From CAZXWK01 sp964644675 (GTDB lineage Bacteria; Actinomycetota; Coriobacteriia; Anaerosomatales; JAAXUF01), in the NCBI GenBank assembly GCA_964644675.1, contig CAZXWK010000010.1, positions 1 to 60,471 of the forward strand: 60,471 nucleotides of DNA. Reading direction: 5' to 3'. This document shows, piece after piece, positions 18,417 through 27,144 of the stretch (position 1 is the first letter of the stretch; the number at the start of each line of letters is the position of its first letter). The notes below the pieces were generated by a model. The model was not told the origin of the DNA and did no database searches. It saw nothing but the letters and a program-made list of their open reading frames with translations. Made by a program: the position numbers and the translations under genes.

Positions 18417-19640
18417 TCAGTCGCGTGCAGTCGTAGCGTTCTCGAGCACTTCGAGCACAGCCGCCGCGAGCAGGTCGCGCGCGAAGCACTTCTCGGCGAG
18501 CTTGCGCGCGTTGGCGCCCATGCGCGTGCGAAGCGCCTTGTCGTCGGCGAGGCGCTCCACCGCGGCGGCGAGCGCGGCTCCGTCACCCGCGGGGAAGTAG
18601 ATGCCCGCCTCGCCATCCTCGACGATCTCGCGCGTCCAGCCATCCGAGTTCACGATCATCGGCTTGCCGGTCGCGAGCCCGTCGAAGAACTTGTTGGGCG
18701 AGTTGGTGGCGAGGATGGGCTTGTCGGCGAAGAGAACCATCAGCGCGTCGGCGGTCCGCGTGAACCGCGGTACCTCGGACTTGGGGACGCTGCCGACGAT
18801 GCGGACGTTGGGCAGGTCGGCGCAGAGATCCTCGAGTACCGGCTTGCTCTTCCCGTCGCCGGCGATGAGGAAGACTACGTCGTCGCGGCCGTGCTCGAGG
18901 AGGATGCGCGCGGCAGCGGGGACGTTGCCCTCCACGTCGTTGGAGGGCCCGATCGCGCCGGCGTAGCCCACGACGAACTTCCTGGCGAGCCGGTAGCGCT
19001 TCGAGAGCGCCGAGTCCTTGCGACCCGGAGAGAACAGGTCGAGGTCGCTCGAGTTGGGGACCATGTGCACGTGGTCGGGATCGATACCCTCGCCGACCAC
19101 GCCCGCGGCCATGCCCGGCGAGAGCGCGATGACGTCGTGGGCGCGCCGGTAGAGGAACCGCTCGACGGCTTTCGCGACCACGCCGATCGGCCCGTAGCGC
19201 CTGATGACGCCCATCTGGATCGCGGCTTCTGGCCACAGGTCGCGGACCTCGAACACGAACGGGGTGCTGCGTAGCGCGGCCGCGAGCCAGCCCGGGATGC
19301 CCACCGTGAGCGGCGTCGAGGTCGCGAAGACGACGTCGTGCTTGCCCGCGGTGACCGCGAGCCACGTCGCGCCGAACATGAACGTCAGGAACGACCAGAT
19401 GCGCCGCGCCGGTCCCATGTAGTTGCTGTAGCCGACGCGGACACTGCGGATGCGGATGCCGTCGACCTCGCCGTCCACCAGCGCTTTGGCCGAGAACTCC
19501 TCGGGCAGGCGCGACGAGGACGTGATGACGGTGACCTCGTGGCCCTGCTCCACCCATCGCCGAGAGAACTCGTAGCTGCGGATGAGCCCGAGCGAGGATT
19601 CGCGGGTCGCGAAGAACTGGTGGATGTAGAGGATCCGCAC
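18417..19640 (-). CDS. Glycosyltransferase family 4 (WbuB-like)
   Basis: This 407-residue GT-B enzyme has a characteristic WbuB-like N terminus (RILYIHQFFATRESSLG) and an acceptor-domain segment VFEVRDLWPEAAIQMG. The C-terminal donor half contains VVGYAGAIGPSNDVEG, NSPNKFFDGLATGKP and the late glutamate region (REIVEDGEAGIYFPAGD). Such enzymes commonly add a fucosamine- or HexNAc-type sugar to lipid-linked intermediates; the actual donor is unknown. The start is GTG 19640 with only a weak upstream GGCGG. It lies 15 bases downstream of ugd on the same strand, so the two form an operon. Confidence 0.87.
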   Translation of the reverse strand: MRILYIHQFFATRESSLGLIRSYEFSRRWVEQGHEVTVITSSSRLPEEFSAKALVDGEVDGIRIRSVRVGYSNYMGPARRIWSFLTFMFGATWLAVTAGKHDVVFATSTPLTVGIPGWLAAALRSTPFVFEVRDLWPEAAIQMGVIRRYGPIGVVAKAVERFLYRRAHDVIALSPGMAAGVVGEGIDPDHVHMVPNSSDLDLFSPGRKDSALSKRYRLARKFVVGYAGAIGPSNDVEGNVPAAARILLEHGRDDVVFLIAGDGKSKPVLEDLCADLPNVRIVGSVPKSEVPRFTRTADALMVLFADKPILATNSPNKFFDGLATGKPMIVNSDGWTREIVEDGEAGIYFPAGDGAALAAAVERLADDKALRTRMGANARKLAEKCFARDLLAAAVLEVLENATTARD

Positions 19641-19655
19641 GGTGCCGCCGCCCGA

Positions 19656-20963
19656 CTACGCCTGGTTGCGGTGGGCTCCCGGCCGGCCCACGCCCATGTA
19701 GGTGATACCCGCAGCTTCGACGGCTGCCGGGTCGAGGGCATTTCGGCCGTCGAAGACGATGGCGGGGTCGGCAAGGTGAGCGCGGACCTTGGCCCAGTCG
19801 AGCTCGACGAACTCGCTCCACTCGGTCACGAGCACGACCGCCGAGGCGCCGTCGAGCGCTTCCCAGACCGAGTCCACGCGCGTCGCGCCGTCGAGATCGA
19901 TCTCGCCCACGACCGGGTCGTACGCCGTGACCTGCGCACCCTCCTCGATGAGGAGCGGGATGATATCGAGCGCGGGAGACTCGCGCACGTCGTCGGTGAG
20001 CGGCTTGAACGCGAGGCCCAGGATCGCGACCTTGCGGCGCCAGAGGTCCGGAAGCGCGCGGGTCAGGTGGATCAGCGGCAACAGCCGCTGCCGGTTGTTG
20101 ACGTCGATGACCGCCTTGAGCAGGTCGAACTGGTAGCCGTTGAGCGTTGCGATGAAGTCGAGCGCGCGGGTGTCTTTGGGGAAGCACGAACCGCCGTAGC
20201 CGATGCCGGCCTTGAGGAACGCCTCGCCGATGCGGGTGTCGAGGCCGATGCCGTTGGCAACCGCGTCGACGTCCGCGCCGACCGCGTCGCACAGGTTCGC
20301 GATCTCGTTGATGAAGCTGATCTTGGTGGAGAGGAAGGCGTTGGACGCGTACTTGATCGTCTCCGCCGACGCGACGTCGGTGACCACGATCGGGGCGTCG
20401 AGGGAGGCGTAGAGCTGGGCGACCACGTCGATCGAGCGCGCGTCGTCCCCACCGATCACGACCCGGTCCGTGTGGTACCAGTCGTGGATCGCGTGCCCTT
20501 CTCGGAGGAACTCGGGGTTGGAGACGTAGCCGATCTCCACCAGTGCCGAGGACAGGTGCCGGTCGCGCAGCGCGGTGCCCGTCCCCGGGGGCACGGTCGA
20601 CTTCATGACCATGGTGAAGGGCTCGCGCGCGGATTCGCAGAGCGTGTTCGCGACACCGCGGACGTAGGAGAGGTCGGCGGCGCCATTCTCGGCCATGGGA
20701 GTACCGACGGCGACGAAGACGACCTCGCCGATCAGGTCGGCCCATCCCGCATCGGGAGTCGCGAAACGGATCCTGCCCGATTCGATGGTCGAGCGGAGCA
20801 GCTCCTCGAGCCCGGGCTCGTAGATGGTGGGGATGCCCTGCGACAGCCGGGACACCTTGTCGGAATCGACGTCGACGCAGGTCACGTCGTGCCCGACATC
20901 GGCGAGACAGACGCCCTGGATGAGTCCGACGTAGCCGGTGCCGACGACGGTGACTCTGGCCAT
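19656..20963 (-). CDS. ugd: UDP-glucose 6-dehydrogenase
   Basis: This protein of about 435 residues oxidises UDP-glucose to UDP-glucuronate. It has the NAD motif VVGTGYVGLIQG at the N terminus, the substrate helix NAFLSTKISFINEIANLCD, and the catalytic cysteine in GIGYGGSCFPKDTRAL. I chose ATG 20963 because homologues start there and a purine-rich AGGGGG precedes it; 34 further codons upstream are a non-conserved shadow. A -10-like TACCCT with an upstream TGC lies 61 bases before it on the same strand. Together with the downstream glycosyltransferase it probably feeds glucuronate into the wall polymer. Confidence 0.93.
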   Translation of the reverse strand: MARVTVVGTGYVGLIQGVCLADVGHDVTCVDVDSDKVSRLSQGIPTIYEPGLEELLRSTIESGRIRFATPDAGWADLIGEVVFVAVGTPMAENGAADLSYVRGVANTLCESAREPFTMVMKSTVPPGTGTALRDRHLSSALVEIGYVSNPEFLREGHAIHDWYHTDRVVIGGDDARSIDVVAQLYASLDAPIVVTDVASAETIKYASNAFLSTKISFINEIANLCDAVGADVDAVANGIGLDTRIGEAFLKAGIGYGGSCFPKDTRALDFIATLNGYQFDLLKAVIDVNNRQRLLPLIHLTRALPDLWRRKVAILGLAFKPLTDDVRESPALDIIPLLIEEGAQVTAYDPVVGEIDLDGATRVDSVWEALDGASAVVLVTEWSEFVELDWAKVRAHLADPAIVFDGRNALDPAAVEAAGITYMGVGRPGAHRNQA

Positions 20964-21023
20964 ATGGAAAGCCCCCTGAAGACTGGTTTGAGCAGGTCGA
21001 TCGCGCATGCGGCGCGCTCCGAC

Positions 21024-21032
21024 AGGGTAGCA
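21024..21032 (-). promoter_or_regulatory. Putative extended -10 of ugd
   Basis: Read on the minus strand, TGCTACCCT shows the TGn extension and a TAnnnT hexamer. It lies in the divergent ugd/21187 intergenic region. Confidence 0.35.
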
Positions 21033-21129
21033 CAGGGTGACCGCCCCCAAGCGCCCACGGGGCACCCGGCGTGCCTGTCACGGCCGTTGCCGTCGAGGCG
21101 GTCCCCGCGCTCGCGAACGTCTCGGCGAA

Positions 21130-21138
21130 TGGTACGAT
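21130..21138 (+). promoter_or_regulatory. Putative extended -10 of the 21187 gene
   Basis: TGGTACGAT contains TGn followed by TACGAT (21133-21138). It is about 50 bases before the ATG at 21187. Confidence 0.4.
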
Positions 21139-21186
21139 TTCTCAGGCTCGTGCCGACCACGCCACGACGAGACGACCGGGGACCAG

Positions 21187-21963
21187 ATGCCTGCACACGA
21201 CCACCAGCTGCCCGACGAGGACATGCCCAGCGCGGGGCCCGAAGACGCGGTCGACCTCTCGAAGCCCGGGGCCGACCGGGTGGCCGAGATGCTGGGAGAG
21301 ACGACCGCGCGCCACGACCGCGCGGCGCACCGCACGATCGCGATCGCCGTGGGCGCCGGAGTGCTCGTCATCGCGCTCGCGGTGGGGGGCTTCCTGGTCG
21401 CGCGCTCGCTGGGCGGCGGCAGCTCGAACGCCAAGCCAGGCGCCGCGACTTCGACCGACGCCGAGAAGAGCGGCCAGGGTGGGACCGGCACCGGCGCTGG
21501 CTCGGCGGGTCAGGCGGTGACCGCTCCCGTCGCGCAAGGCCAGGTCACGCAGACCGCGTCCGCGACGCCGCCCGGAGCCAAGTCTGGCGCGCCCAAGGCC
21601 CCTGCGGAGAATGGCGCCGCGTTGGCGACGCTCTCGGCGCCGCCGGAACACTCGGTGGCGATGGTCGTGGTGCCCAAGGGCTTCAAGTCGGGCGACTACG
21701 CGGTCGTCTTCCGCCCGTACGGGTGGGGGGCGACCGGACAGGCCGGAGGACGGCTCGTCGTGCGGATCGACTCGGCGAAGCCTCTCGACGCGGCAGCGAA
21801 GTCGATCGACCGGGACTGGAAGGATCGCAACGCGATGGTGTTCGTGGGCCCCGACGTCGCCCGCGTCGTCGCGAAGGGCGGTACGTACAAGGGCACTCTT
21901 CGGATCAGGCCGCAGGGCGATGTCGGGATGCTCTACCTGGTCAAGGTGACGCCGGGCAACTGA
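21187..21963 (+). CDS. Single-pass membrane protein of unknown function
   Basis: This 258-residue protein is not recognised as a known family. It has a hydrophilic acidic N terminus of about 48 residues, one membrane helix at about residues 50-73 (AIAVGAGVLVIALAVGGFLV), a low-complexity Gly/Ala/Ser/Thr/Pro linker to about 150, and a compact C-terminal domain of about 100 residues (from LSAPPEHSVAMVVVPKGF). The topology predicts an extracytoplasmic C-terminal domain on a flexible stalk. ATG 21187 has GGGGA upstream; the 50 codons before it in the same frame lack any family support. It lies between the ugd operon and the SpoIID protein, suggesting an envelope role by context only. Confidence 0.75.
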   Translation: MPAHDHQLPDEDMPSAGPEDAVDLSKPGADRVAEMLGETTARHDRAAHRTIAIAVGAGVLVIALAVGGFLVARSLGGGSSNAKPGAATSTDAEKSGQGGTGTGAGSAGQAVTAPVAQGQVTQTASATPPGAKSGAPKAPAENGAALATLSAPPEHSVAMVVVPKGFKSGDYAVVFRPYGWGATGQAGGRLVVRIDSAKPLDAAAKSIDRDWKDRNAMVFVGPDVARVVAKGGTYKGTLRIRPQGDVGMLYLVKVTPGN

Positions 21964-22019
21964 CCCGGACGGCTTAACCGAAACTCTACATCGCCGCCGC
22001 TCAGAGGCCGCTTCGCGCG

Positions 22020-22028
22020 TGCTAGAAT
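22020..22028 (+). promoter_or_regulatory. Extended -10 promoter of the SpoIID/CWB2 gene
   Basis: TGCTAGAAT combines a TGn extension with TAGAAT (22023-22028), 52 bases before the ATG. The same nine-base sequence is found upstream of the structured RNA at 48871. Confidence 0.55.
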
Positions 22029-22079
22029 GCGCGTCGTACCGGCCCGGATCCCCGTGGGCCACCGACAGGAGTCGCACTC

Positions 22080-24326
22080 ATGCATCGCAGCAGCCTGGCT
22101 CGATCCCTCGCTTCGCGCGTGCTCTCGTTCGCGCTGGCCACGTCCGTGGTCTCCGGAGTCGCCTGTGCCCTCCCGGCCGCGGCCGCCGCGGCATATCCGA
22201 CCTTCGCGTTCAGCGGCCGAGGCAACGGTCATGGGATCGGTCTGTCCCAGTGGGGCGCGAAGGGCTACGCCGACCGAGGGTGGGGCGGCGAGCAGATCGC
22301 GGCCTACTACTACCCCGGCACGACGGTCATCACCGCTTCCGAGAAGACCATTCTCGTCAACGTGGATCCCGCGGCGAACTACGCGAGCGGCGGCAACGCC
22401 GGCTACACCAACGCGACGTGGAAGCTGCGCCCGGGCTACCTCGGCGCCCAGATGTCGGTGAACGGATCGCTTACCCTCGATGACGCCGCCGCGCCGTACA
22501 GTTTCACCGGCTCCGGCGACACCATCGTCGTCAAGGACAAGAACGGCGCACTCGTCGCCGGGCCGCTCGCGTCGCCCGTGACCGTGACGCCGGTCGGCGG
22601 CGCGCCGGGGCTCACGATGGTCGATGACGGTACGGGCTACTACGATCGGGCCTACGTCAGGTATCGCGGGACCATGGTGCTCTCTTCGAAGTCGTCGAAG
22701 GTCAAGCTTCTCAATCGCGTGTCGATGAGCGAGTACCTGTACGGCGTCGTGCCGCGTGAGAGCATCTCCACGTGGAACGCCGAGGCGCTCAAGGCGCAGG
22801 CGATCGTGGCGCGCAGCTACGCCACCGCGGGCGCGCCCTCCGAGCTGTACTGCGACACCCGGAGCCAGGTCTACTGCGGGCACAGCCACGGTTCGCGCTC
22901 GGCGCCCACCTACGACGAGACCGTGGCCACGAACAGCGCCGTGGACTCTACGGCCGGCCGATTCGTCGCCTACAACGGCACGATCATCCGGACCTACTTC
23001 GGCGATTCGTCCGGCGGGTACACCGCCAACATCGAGGACGTCTGGAAGGGCTCGGCGGCGCTCCCGTACTACCGGGGTGTGCCCGACCCGTACTGCGTGA
23101 GCCCCGGCAACGACCCGTGGTCCTCGGCGTCGGTCTTCGACGGCAAGGCCATCGCCGACAAGATCGGGCGGCCGTCGGGCGCGAGCTCCTCGGTCTACGT
23201 GGTCGCGCTGAGCTTCAACCGTGGCGTGAGCGAGCACGTCAAGAGCGTCGACGTGACGTGGTCAAACGGTGCGACGACCAACGTGTGGGGCGACACCTTC
23301 CGCAGCAAGTTGGGGCTGCGCAGCACCAAGTTCTACGTCGGTGCGCCTACCGGCCGTATCGCCTACGGGGATCGCTACACGACCGCCGTCGCGGTGAGCC
23401 AGAGCTCGTTCCCGGCCGGAAGCTCGCCGAAGGCGATCGTGGTGGCGAACGGCACGGATACGAAGTTCCCCGACGCGCTCACGGCTTCGGGCTTGGCCGG
23501 CGTCGCCGGCGGCCCGGTGCTCATGACGCGCGGCACGTCGCTCGACCCGACCACGCTCTCGGAGGTCAAGCGGCTCAAGTCGCTTGGCGCCAGCAAGGTC
23601 TACGTCGTCGGCGGGCCTGCGAGCGTCAGCGCGGGCGTCGTCTCGCAGCTGGGGCAGGTCATGCAGGCCGCGAACTCGGTCGAGCGCCTGGCGGGCAACG
23701 CCCGATACGGAACCAACCGCTACGGCACCGCGGCATCGGTCGCGATGAAGATGAAGGAGCTCGGCGCTGACGGCAGCAAGGTGCTGATCGCCTCGGGCGA
23801 GAAGTGGACGGACGCGGCGGTCGCGAGCTCGGTGTCGGCGGCGTCCGGGCGCCCGGTCGTGCTCGTCGCGTCCAACAGCCTGCCCGGCGGCTCGCAGCTC
23901 GTCCTGGGCGATCTGGGTGCACGAGAGACCGCGGTGTTCGGTGGCCCGGCGACCATCGGTAACGGGGCGTTGGCCCCGGTACTCGGGGTCACGGGCGAGA
24001 AGGCCCCGACGCGGCGCTTCGGCACGAGCGGGACGCGGTACGACGTGGCCGTCGCGGCAGCGCAGTGGTGCGTGGGCTCGTTCGGCTACTCGCTCGACAG
24101 CGCATACATCTCGACCGGCGAGAAGTTCCCCGACTCGGTGACGGGCGGGGTCCTCTCGGCGAAGGCGAAGCGCCCGCTGCTGCTCACGGCGACCGGATCG
24201 GCATCGCCGGCGACCGTGAACTACCTCTCGGCCAACCGCGCGACCGTCAAGTCGCTCACCATCATCGGCGGCACCGCGAGCGTGTCGGCGAAGGCTGCCC
24301 AGGCGCTCGCGATCGCGGCGGACTAG
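22080..24326 (+). CDS. Secreted SpoIID/LytB-domain protein with CWB2 cell-wall repeats
   Basis: This 748-residue protein starts with a signal peptide (hydrophobic to about residue 38, ending ALPAAAAAA). A SpoIID/LytB region follows, opening with GRGNGHGIGLSQWGAKGYA and continuing with SEYLYGVVPRESISTWNAEA and KAQAIVARSYA, the region that carries the catalytic glutamate in SpoIID transglycosylases. From about residue 425 to the end are three CWB2 repeats (FPDALTASGLAG, VYVVGGPASVS and later VFGGPATIG, LTIIGGTASVS), which bind anionic wall polymers. The likely role is a wall-anchored enzyme acting on peptidoglycan glycans. Sporulation is not implied, since LytB-type members occur in non-sporulators. 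It ends convergently against a minus-strand glycosyltransferase; no clear terminator is seen in the 73-base gap. Confidence 0.88.
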   Translation: MHRSSLARSLASRVLSFALATSVVSGVACALPAAAAAAYPTFAFSGRGNGHGIGLSQWGAKGYADRGWGGEQIAAYYYPGTTVITASEKTILVNVDPAANYASGGNAGYTNATWKLRPGYLGAQMSVNGSLTLDDAAAPYSFTGSGDTIVVKDKNGALVAGPLASPVTVTPVGGAPGLTMVDDGTGYYDRAYVRYRGTMVLSSKSSKVKLLNRVSMSEYLYGVVPRESISTWNAEALKAQAIVARSYATAGAPSELYCDTRSQVYCGHSHGSRSAPTYDETVATNSAVDSTAGRFVAYNGTIIRTYFGDSSGGYTANIEDVWKGSAALPYYRGVPDPYCVSPGNDPWSSASVFDGKAIADKIGRPSGASSSVYVVALSFNRGVSEHVKSVDVTWSNGATTNVWGDTFRSKLGLRSTKFYVGAPTGRIAYGDRYTTAVAVSQSSFPAGSSPKAIVVANGTDTKFPDALTASGLAGVAGGPVLMTRGTSLDPTTLSEVKRLKSLGASKVYVVGGPASVSAGVVSQLGQVMQAANSVERLAGNARYGTNRYGTAASVAMKMKELGADGSKVLIASGEKWTDAAVASSVSAASGRPVVLVASNSLPGGSQLVLGDLGARETAVFGGPATIGNGALAPVLGVTGEKAPTRRFGTSGTRYDVAVAAAQWCVGSFGYSLDSAYISTGEKFPDSVTGGVLSAKAKRPLLLTATGSASPATVNYLSANRATVKSLTIIGGTASVSAKAAQALAIAAD

Positions 24327-24399
24327 GGTCACCGCGACGATCGACGGCCGGGCGCGCAGGTCCTGTTTGCGGCCGGGGGGCCTTCGGGCCTGAGCGACC

Positions 24400-25485
24400 T
24401 CAGCGGTCCGCGCGGCCCTTCTCGGCAGCGGACTCGAGCAGGCTCTCGAAGCGGCGCAGATTGGTGGCGCGGTCGGCGCGCTCCTCGATGATGCGGCGGT
24501 TGGGTTCGACGTGCGCGCCGGCCGGCGCGAGCCGCAGGGCCTCGATCATCCCCGCCGCGACCGCTGCCGGCTCAGGTTCCACGAACAGCCCGTGGGGCGA
24601 TTCGATCCACTCGTGCAGCGTGGGCAGGTCGGCCACGACCGGGAACGCGCCCGCGCTCATCGCCTCGAGCATCGAGATCGGCGTGCCGTCCGACGATGCC
24701 ATCGACGCCCAGACCGCCGAGCGGCCCAGCACCGCGGCGAGCTCGTCGGGCGTGACCCGGCCGCGGAACTCGACGTGATCAGCTACGCCGAGCGAAGCGG
24801 CGAGCTCGCGCAGGCGCGGCTCCTCGTCGCCGGTGTCGTAGATCGCGAGGCGTGCTGCGGGGTTCTCGGCGAGGACGGCGGGCATCGCCTCGACGAGCAG
24901 GTGCACGCGATAGAGCGGACGGAGCGCCCTGGCCGAGACGATCACGGGCTCTCGTTCGCTCGCCGGTACCAGCGGGCGGAAGCGGTCGGGCTCGACGCCG
25001 TACTGGAAGGTCTCGATCCTCTCGGCAGGCACCCCGAGGGAGAGGAGCTCGGCGGCCATGTGCTCCGAGCAGGCATGCACGGTGGTCGCGCGGCGCAGCG
25101 CCTTCGGCATCAGGTCGAGGTAGGCCTGCGGCAGGCGGTCGCGGAGGTAGACGTCGGAGCCGAAGAGCGTGACGACGACCGGCGCGGGGGAGACCAGGCA
25201 CGCGACGATTCCGTCAGCGAGCAGCATCTGGACGTTGACGACGTCGTAGTCGCCGGCCTTGAGCGCGCGGTGGAGCTTGCGGTCGCGCAGGCCGTCGATG
25301 ACGCGGTCGGGGAGCTTGAAGCGCCGGCCCTTGAGCGGGCGCGTGTTGACCGTGCGGACGTCGAGTCCGGGCGAGAACTCGTCGCGGTTGGTGATGACCG
25401 TGACGTCGTGGCCCGCGTTCGCGAGGAACTCGACGTAGAGGCGCGCGTGGACGCTCTTCGACATGGTGACGACGGCGATGCGCAC
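24400..25485 (-). CDS. Glycosyltransferase family 4
   Basis: This GT-B protein of about 361 residues has an N-terminal acceptor domain (RIAVVTMSKSVHARLYVEFL) and a C-terminal donor domain (FQYGVEPDRFRPL, VIVSARALRPLYRVHLLVEA and the E-x7-E-type segment SDGTPISMLEAMSAGAFPVV). GTG 25485 is preceded by GGAAGG on its strand; the frame upstream runs into the flippase and the gap. It is the last gene of a four-gene minus-strand polysaccharide operon. Donor and acceptor are unknown. Confidence 0.87.
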   Translation of the reverse strand: MRIAVVTMSKSVHARLYVEFLANAGHDVTVITNRDEFSPGLDVRTVNTRPLKGRRFKLPDRVIDGLRDRKLHRALKAGDYDVVNVQMLLADGIVACLVSPAPVVVTLFGSDVYLRDRLPQAYLDLMPKALRRATTVHACSEHMAAELLSLGVPAERIETFQYGVEPDRFRPLVPASEREPVIVSARALRPLYRVHLLVEAMPAVLAENPAARLAIYDTGDEEPRLRELAASLGVADHVEFRGRVTPDELAAVLGRSAVWASMASSDGTPISMLEAMSAGAFPVVADLPTLHEWIESPHGLFVEPEPAAVAAGMIEALRLAPAGAHVEPNRRIIEERADRATNLRRFESLLESAAEKGRADR

Positions 25486-25598
25486 CTGCGGCGGCCTTCC
25501 TGCGCGGGATAGGGACGGTCGCGACGATTGTAGAGCAAGCGCGCGGGAGCGGCGTTCGCGGCCGCAGCCGAAGGAGACCGCCGACGAGCGCGTTGAGC

Positions 25599-27131
25599 CT
25601 ACCGGCGCGCGATCTTCCCGAGGCCGCGCTTCGCGAGCTCGCCGACGAAGGCCCGCTCCGACGGCTTCACGCCGCCGAACGCGAAGAGCAGCACCGCGTA
25701 GGCGACGATGCCGAGAGCGACCTGCGCCAGCAGCAGCGCGAGACCGAGCGGCAGGAACCGCTCGACGGCCCAGACGGCGACGCCCATGCCCAGGCATGCG
25801 GCGGCGATCCGGGCGAGCTCGCCCCACGGGATGATCCAGCGCATGTAGCGCCGAGACTGCAGCCACGTCACGAACAGGAGCAGGCCGTACGACGCGAGCG
25901 TGTTGTACGCGGCGGCCATGTAGCCGAACCGGGGAACCAGGGCGAAGTTGAGGACGATGTTGAGCCCGGCGGCCATGAGCGTGTCGGCCATGATGAGCTT
26001 GGTCTTCTTGTGCATGCCCAGACCCGCCCCGGCGATCTGGGCGAACGAGCCGAGCATCGAGGCGGCCGCGACCACGCCCAGAACGGGAGCCGCGCTGCGG
26101 TAGTCGGGCCCGGTGAAGACCTGCATGAACGCCGGCGCGGCGACCGCCATGCCTACCAGCAGCGGCAGCGTCAGGACCGCGAAGTAGCGGGTGAACTGCG
26201 TCTGGACCCCCTCGGCGAGTCTCTGGCCGTGGCGCTCGTAAGCCTCGATGAGCGACGGCATCATCGTGAGCAGGAGCGGCATCGTCACGAGCTGCATGAT
26301 CTTGTCGCCGAGCGTGTAGGAGACCGAGTAGACGCCGACCTCGGCCGCGCCGCGGAAGAACTGGACGATGAAGCGGTCGAGGAAGACGAGCGCCATGCCC
26401 GCGAGCGCGCTCGGGACGAGCGGCACGCCGTAGGAGAGGAGCTCCGAGAGCATCCCGCGGTCGTAGTGACGCGGGTCGAGCGAGCCCTCTTTCGAGAGGT
26501 CCTTGAGGATGAACGGCGCCACGATGAGGTTGCCGATNNNNNNNNNNNNNNNNNNNNNNNNNNNNNNNNNNNNNNNNNNNNNNNNNNNNNNNNNNNNNNN
26601 NNNNNNNNNNNNNNNNNNNNNNNNNNNNNNNNNNNNNGAGGTGATGCCGGTCCACACGATCGTGGACACGTAGCCGTCCAGCTTCCCCGCCTTGCGCGAC
26701 GGCCAGTAGAAGCGGATCGAGGAGGACTGCAGCCAGCCGATGAAGATCGCTGCGAGCAGCGAGGTGAACGAGCTGATCAGGTAGAACGCGCCGTAGTCGG
26801 CCTTGTCGATCGCGCGGGTGAAGAGCGGCGTCGTCACAAGGGAGGTGAGCGCGGGCACGAAGCGCACCGGCAGGTAGCGCGCGGCGTCCGAGCCGGCGGC
26901 CTTCAGCGCCTTCTCGAGCAGGTTGGGCTGTGCGGGGGCCTCGCCCTCGGCCGGGGGCTCCGCAGCCGCGGCTGCGGGAGCGGGCTCGCCAGCGGCTGCC
27001 GCTGCCCCGCTTACGGCCGCCGCCTCGGTCTCGCGCGCGAACTCGAGCTCCTCGGGCTCGGTCTCGAGCTCGACGGGATCGAACGGCTCCTGTTCTTCGA
27101 ACGGGCCCTGGGTGGGCTCGGTGCTCGACAA
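25599..27131 (-). CDS. Polysaccharide flippase (Wzx/MATE-like), interrupted by an assembly gap
   Basis: This polytopic transporter of the oligosaccharide flippase family moves lipid-linked sugar units across the membrane. The visible N-terminal part has an acidic, Ala/Pro/Glu-rich cytoplasmic extension of about 85 residues, then helices from VPALTSLVTTPLFTRAIDKA. After a 100-N run the frame resumes at IGNLIVAPFILKDL and continues with many helices (SYGVPLVPSALAGMALVFLD). TTG 27131 is favoured because GGGAGG precedes it. Comparison with usual flippases suggests more than the nominal 33 residues are missing. The long charged N-terminal extension is unusual for the family. Confidence 0.82.
   Translation of the reverse strand: MSSTEPTQGPFEEQEPFDPVELETEPEELEFARETEAAAVSGAAAAAGEPAPAAAAAEPPAEGEAPAQPNLLEKALKAAGSDAARYLPVRFVPALTSLVTTPLFTRAIDKADYGAFYLISSFTSLLAAIFIGWLQSSSIRFYWPSRKAGKLDGYVSTIVWTGITXXXXXXXXXXXXXXXXXXXXXXXXXXXXXXXXXXIGNLIVAPFILKDLSKEGSLDPRHYDRGMLSELLSYGVPLVPSALAGMALVFLDRFIVQFFRGAAEVGVYSVSYTLGDKIMQLVTMPLLLTMMPSLIEAYERHGQRLAEGVQTQFTRYFAVLTLPLLVGMAVAAPAFMQVFTGPDYRSAAPVLGVVAAASMLGSFAQIAGAGLGMHKKTKLIMADTLMAAGLNIVLNFALVPRFGYMAAAYNTLASYGLLLFVTWLQSRRYMRWIIPWGELARIAAACLGMGVAVWAVERFLPLGLALLLAQVALGIVAYAVLLFAFGGVKPSERAFVGELAKRGLGKIARR
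26538..26637. other. Assembly gap (100 N) inside the flippase gene
   Basis: Exactly 100 N. The flanking sequences share no overlap, so this is a real gap of unknown length, unlike the second N run. Confidence 0.95.
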
Positions 27132-27144
27132 CGGTCCTCCCGGA

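Noticed and set aside
26538..26637. Second N run as another false gap
   Set aside because: Its flanks do not overlap, and the flippase appears to lack a central block, so this is likely a genuine gap.
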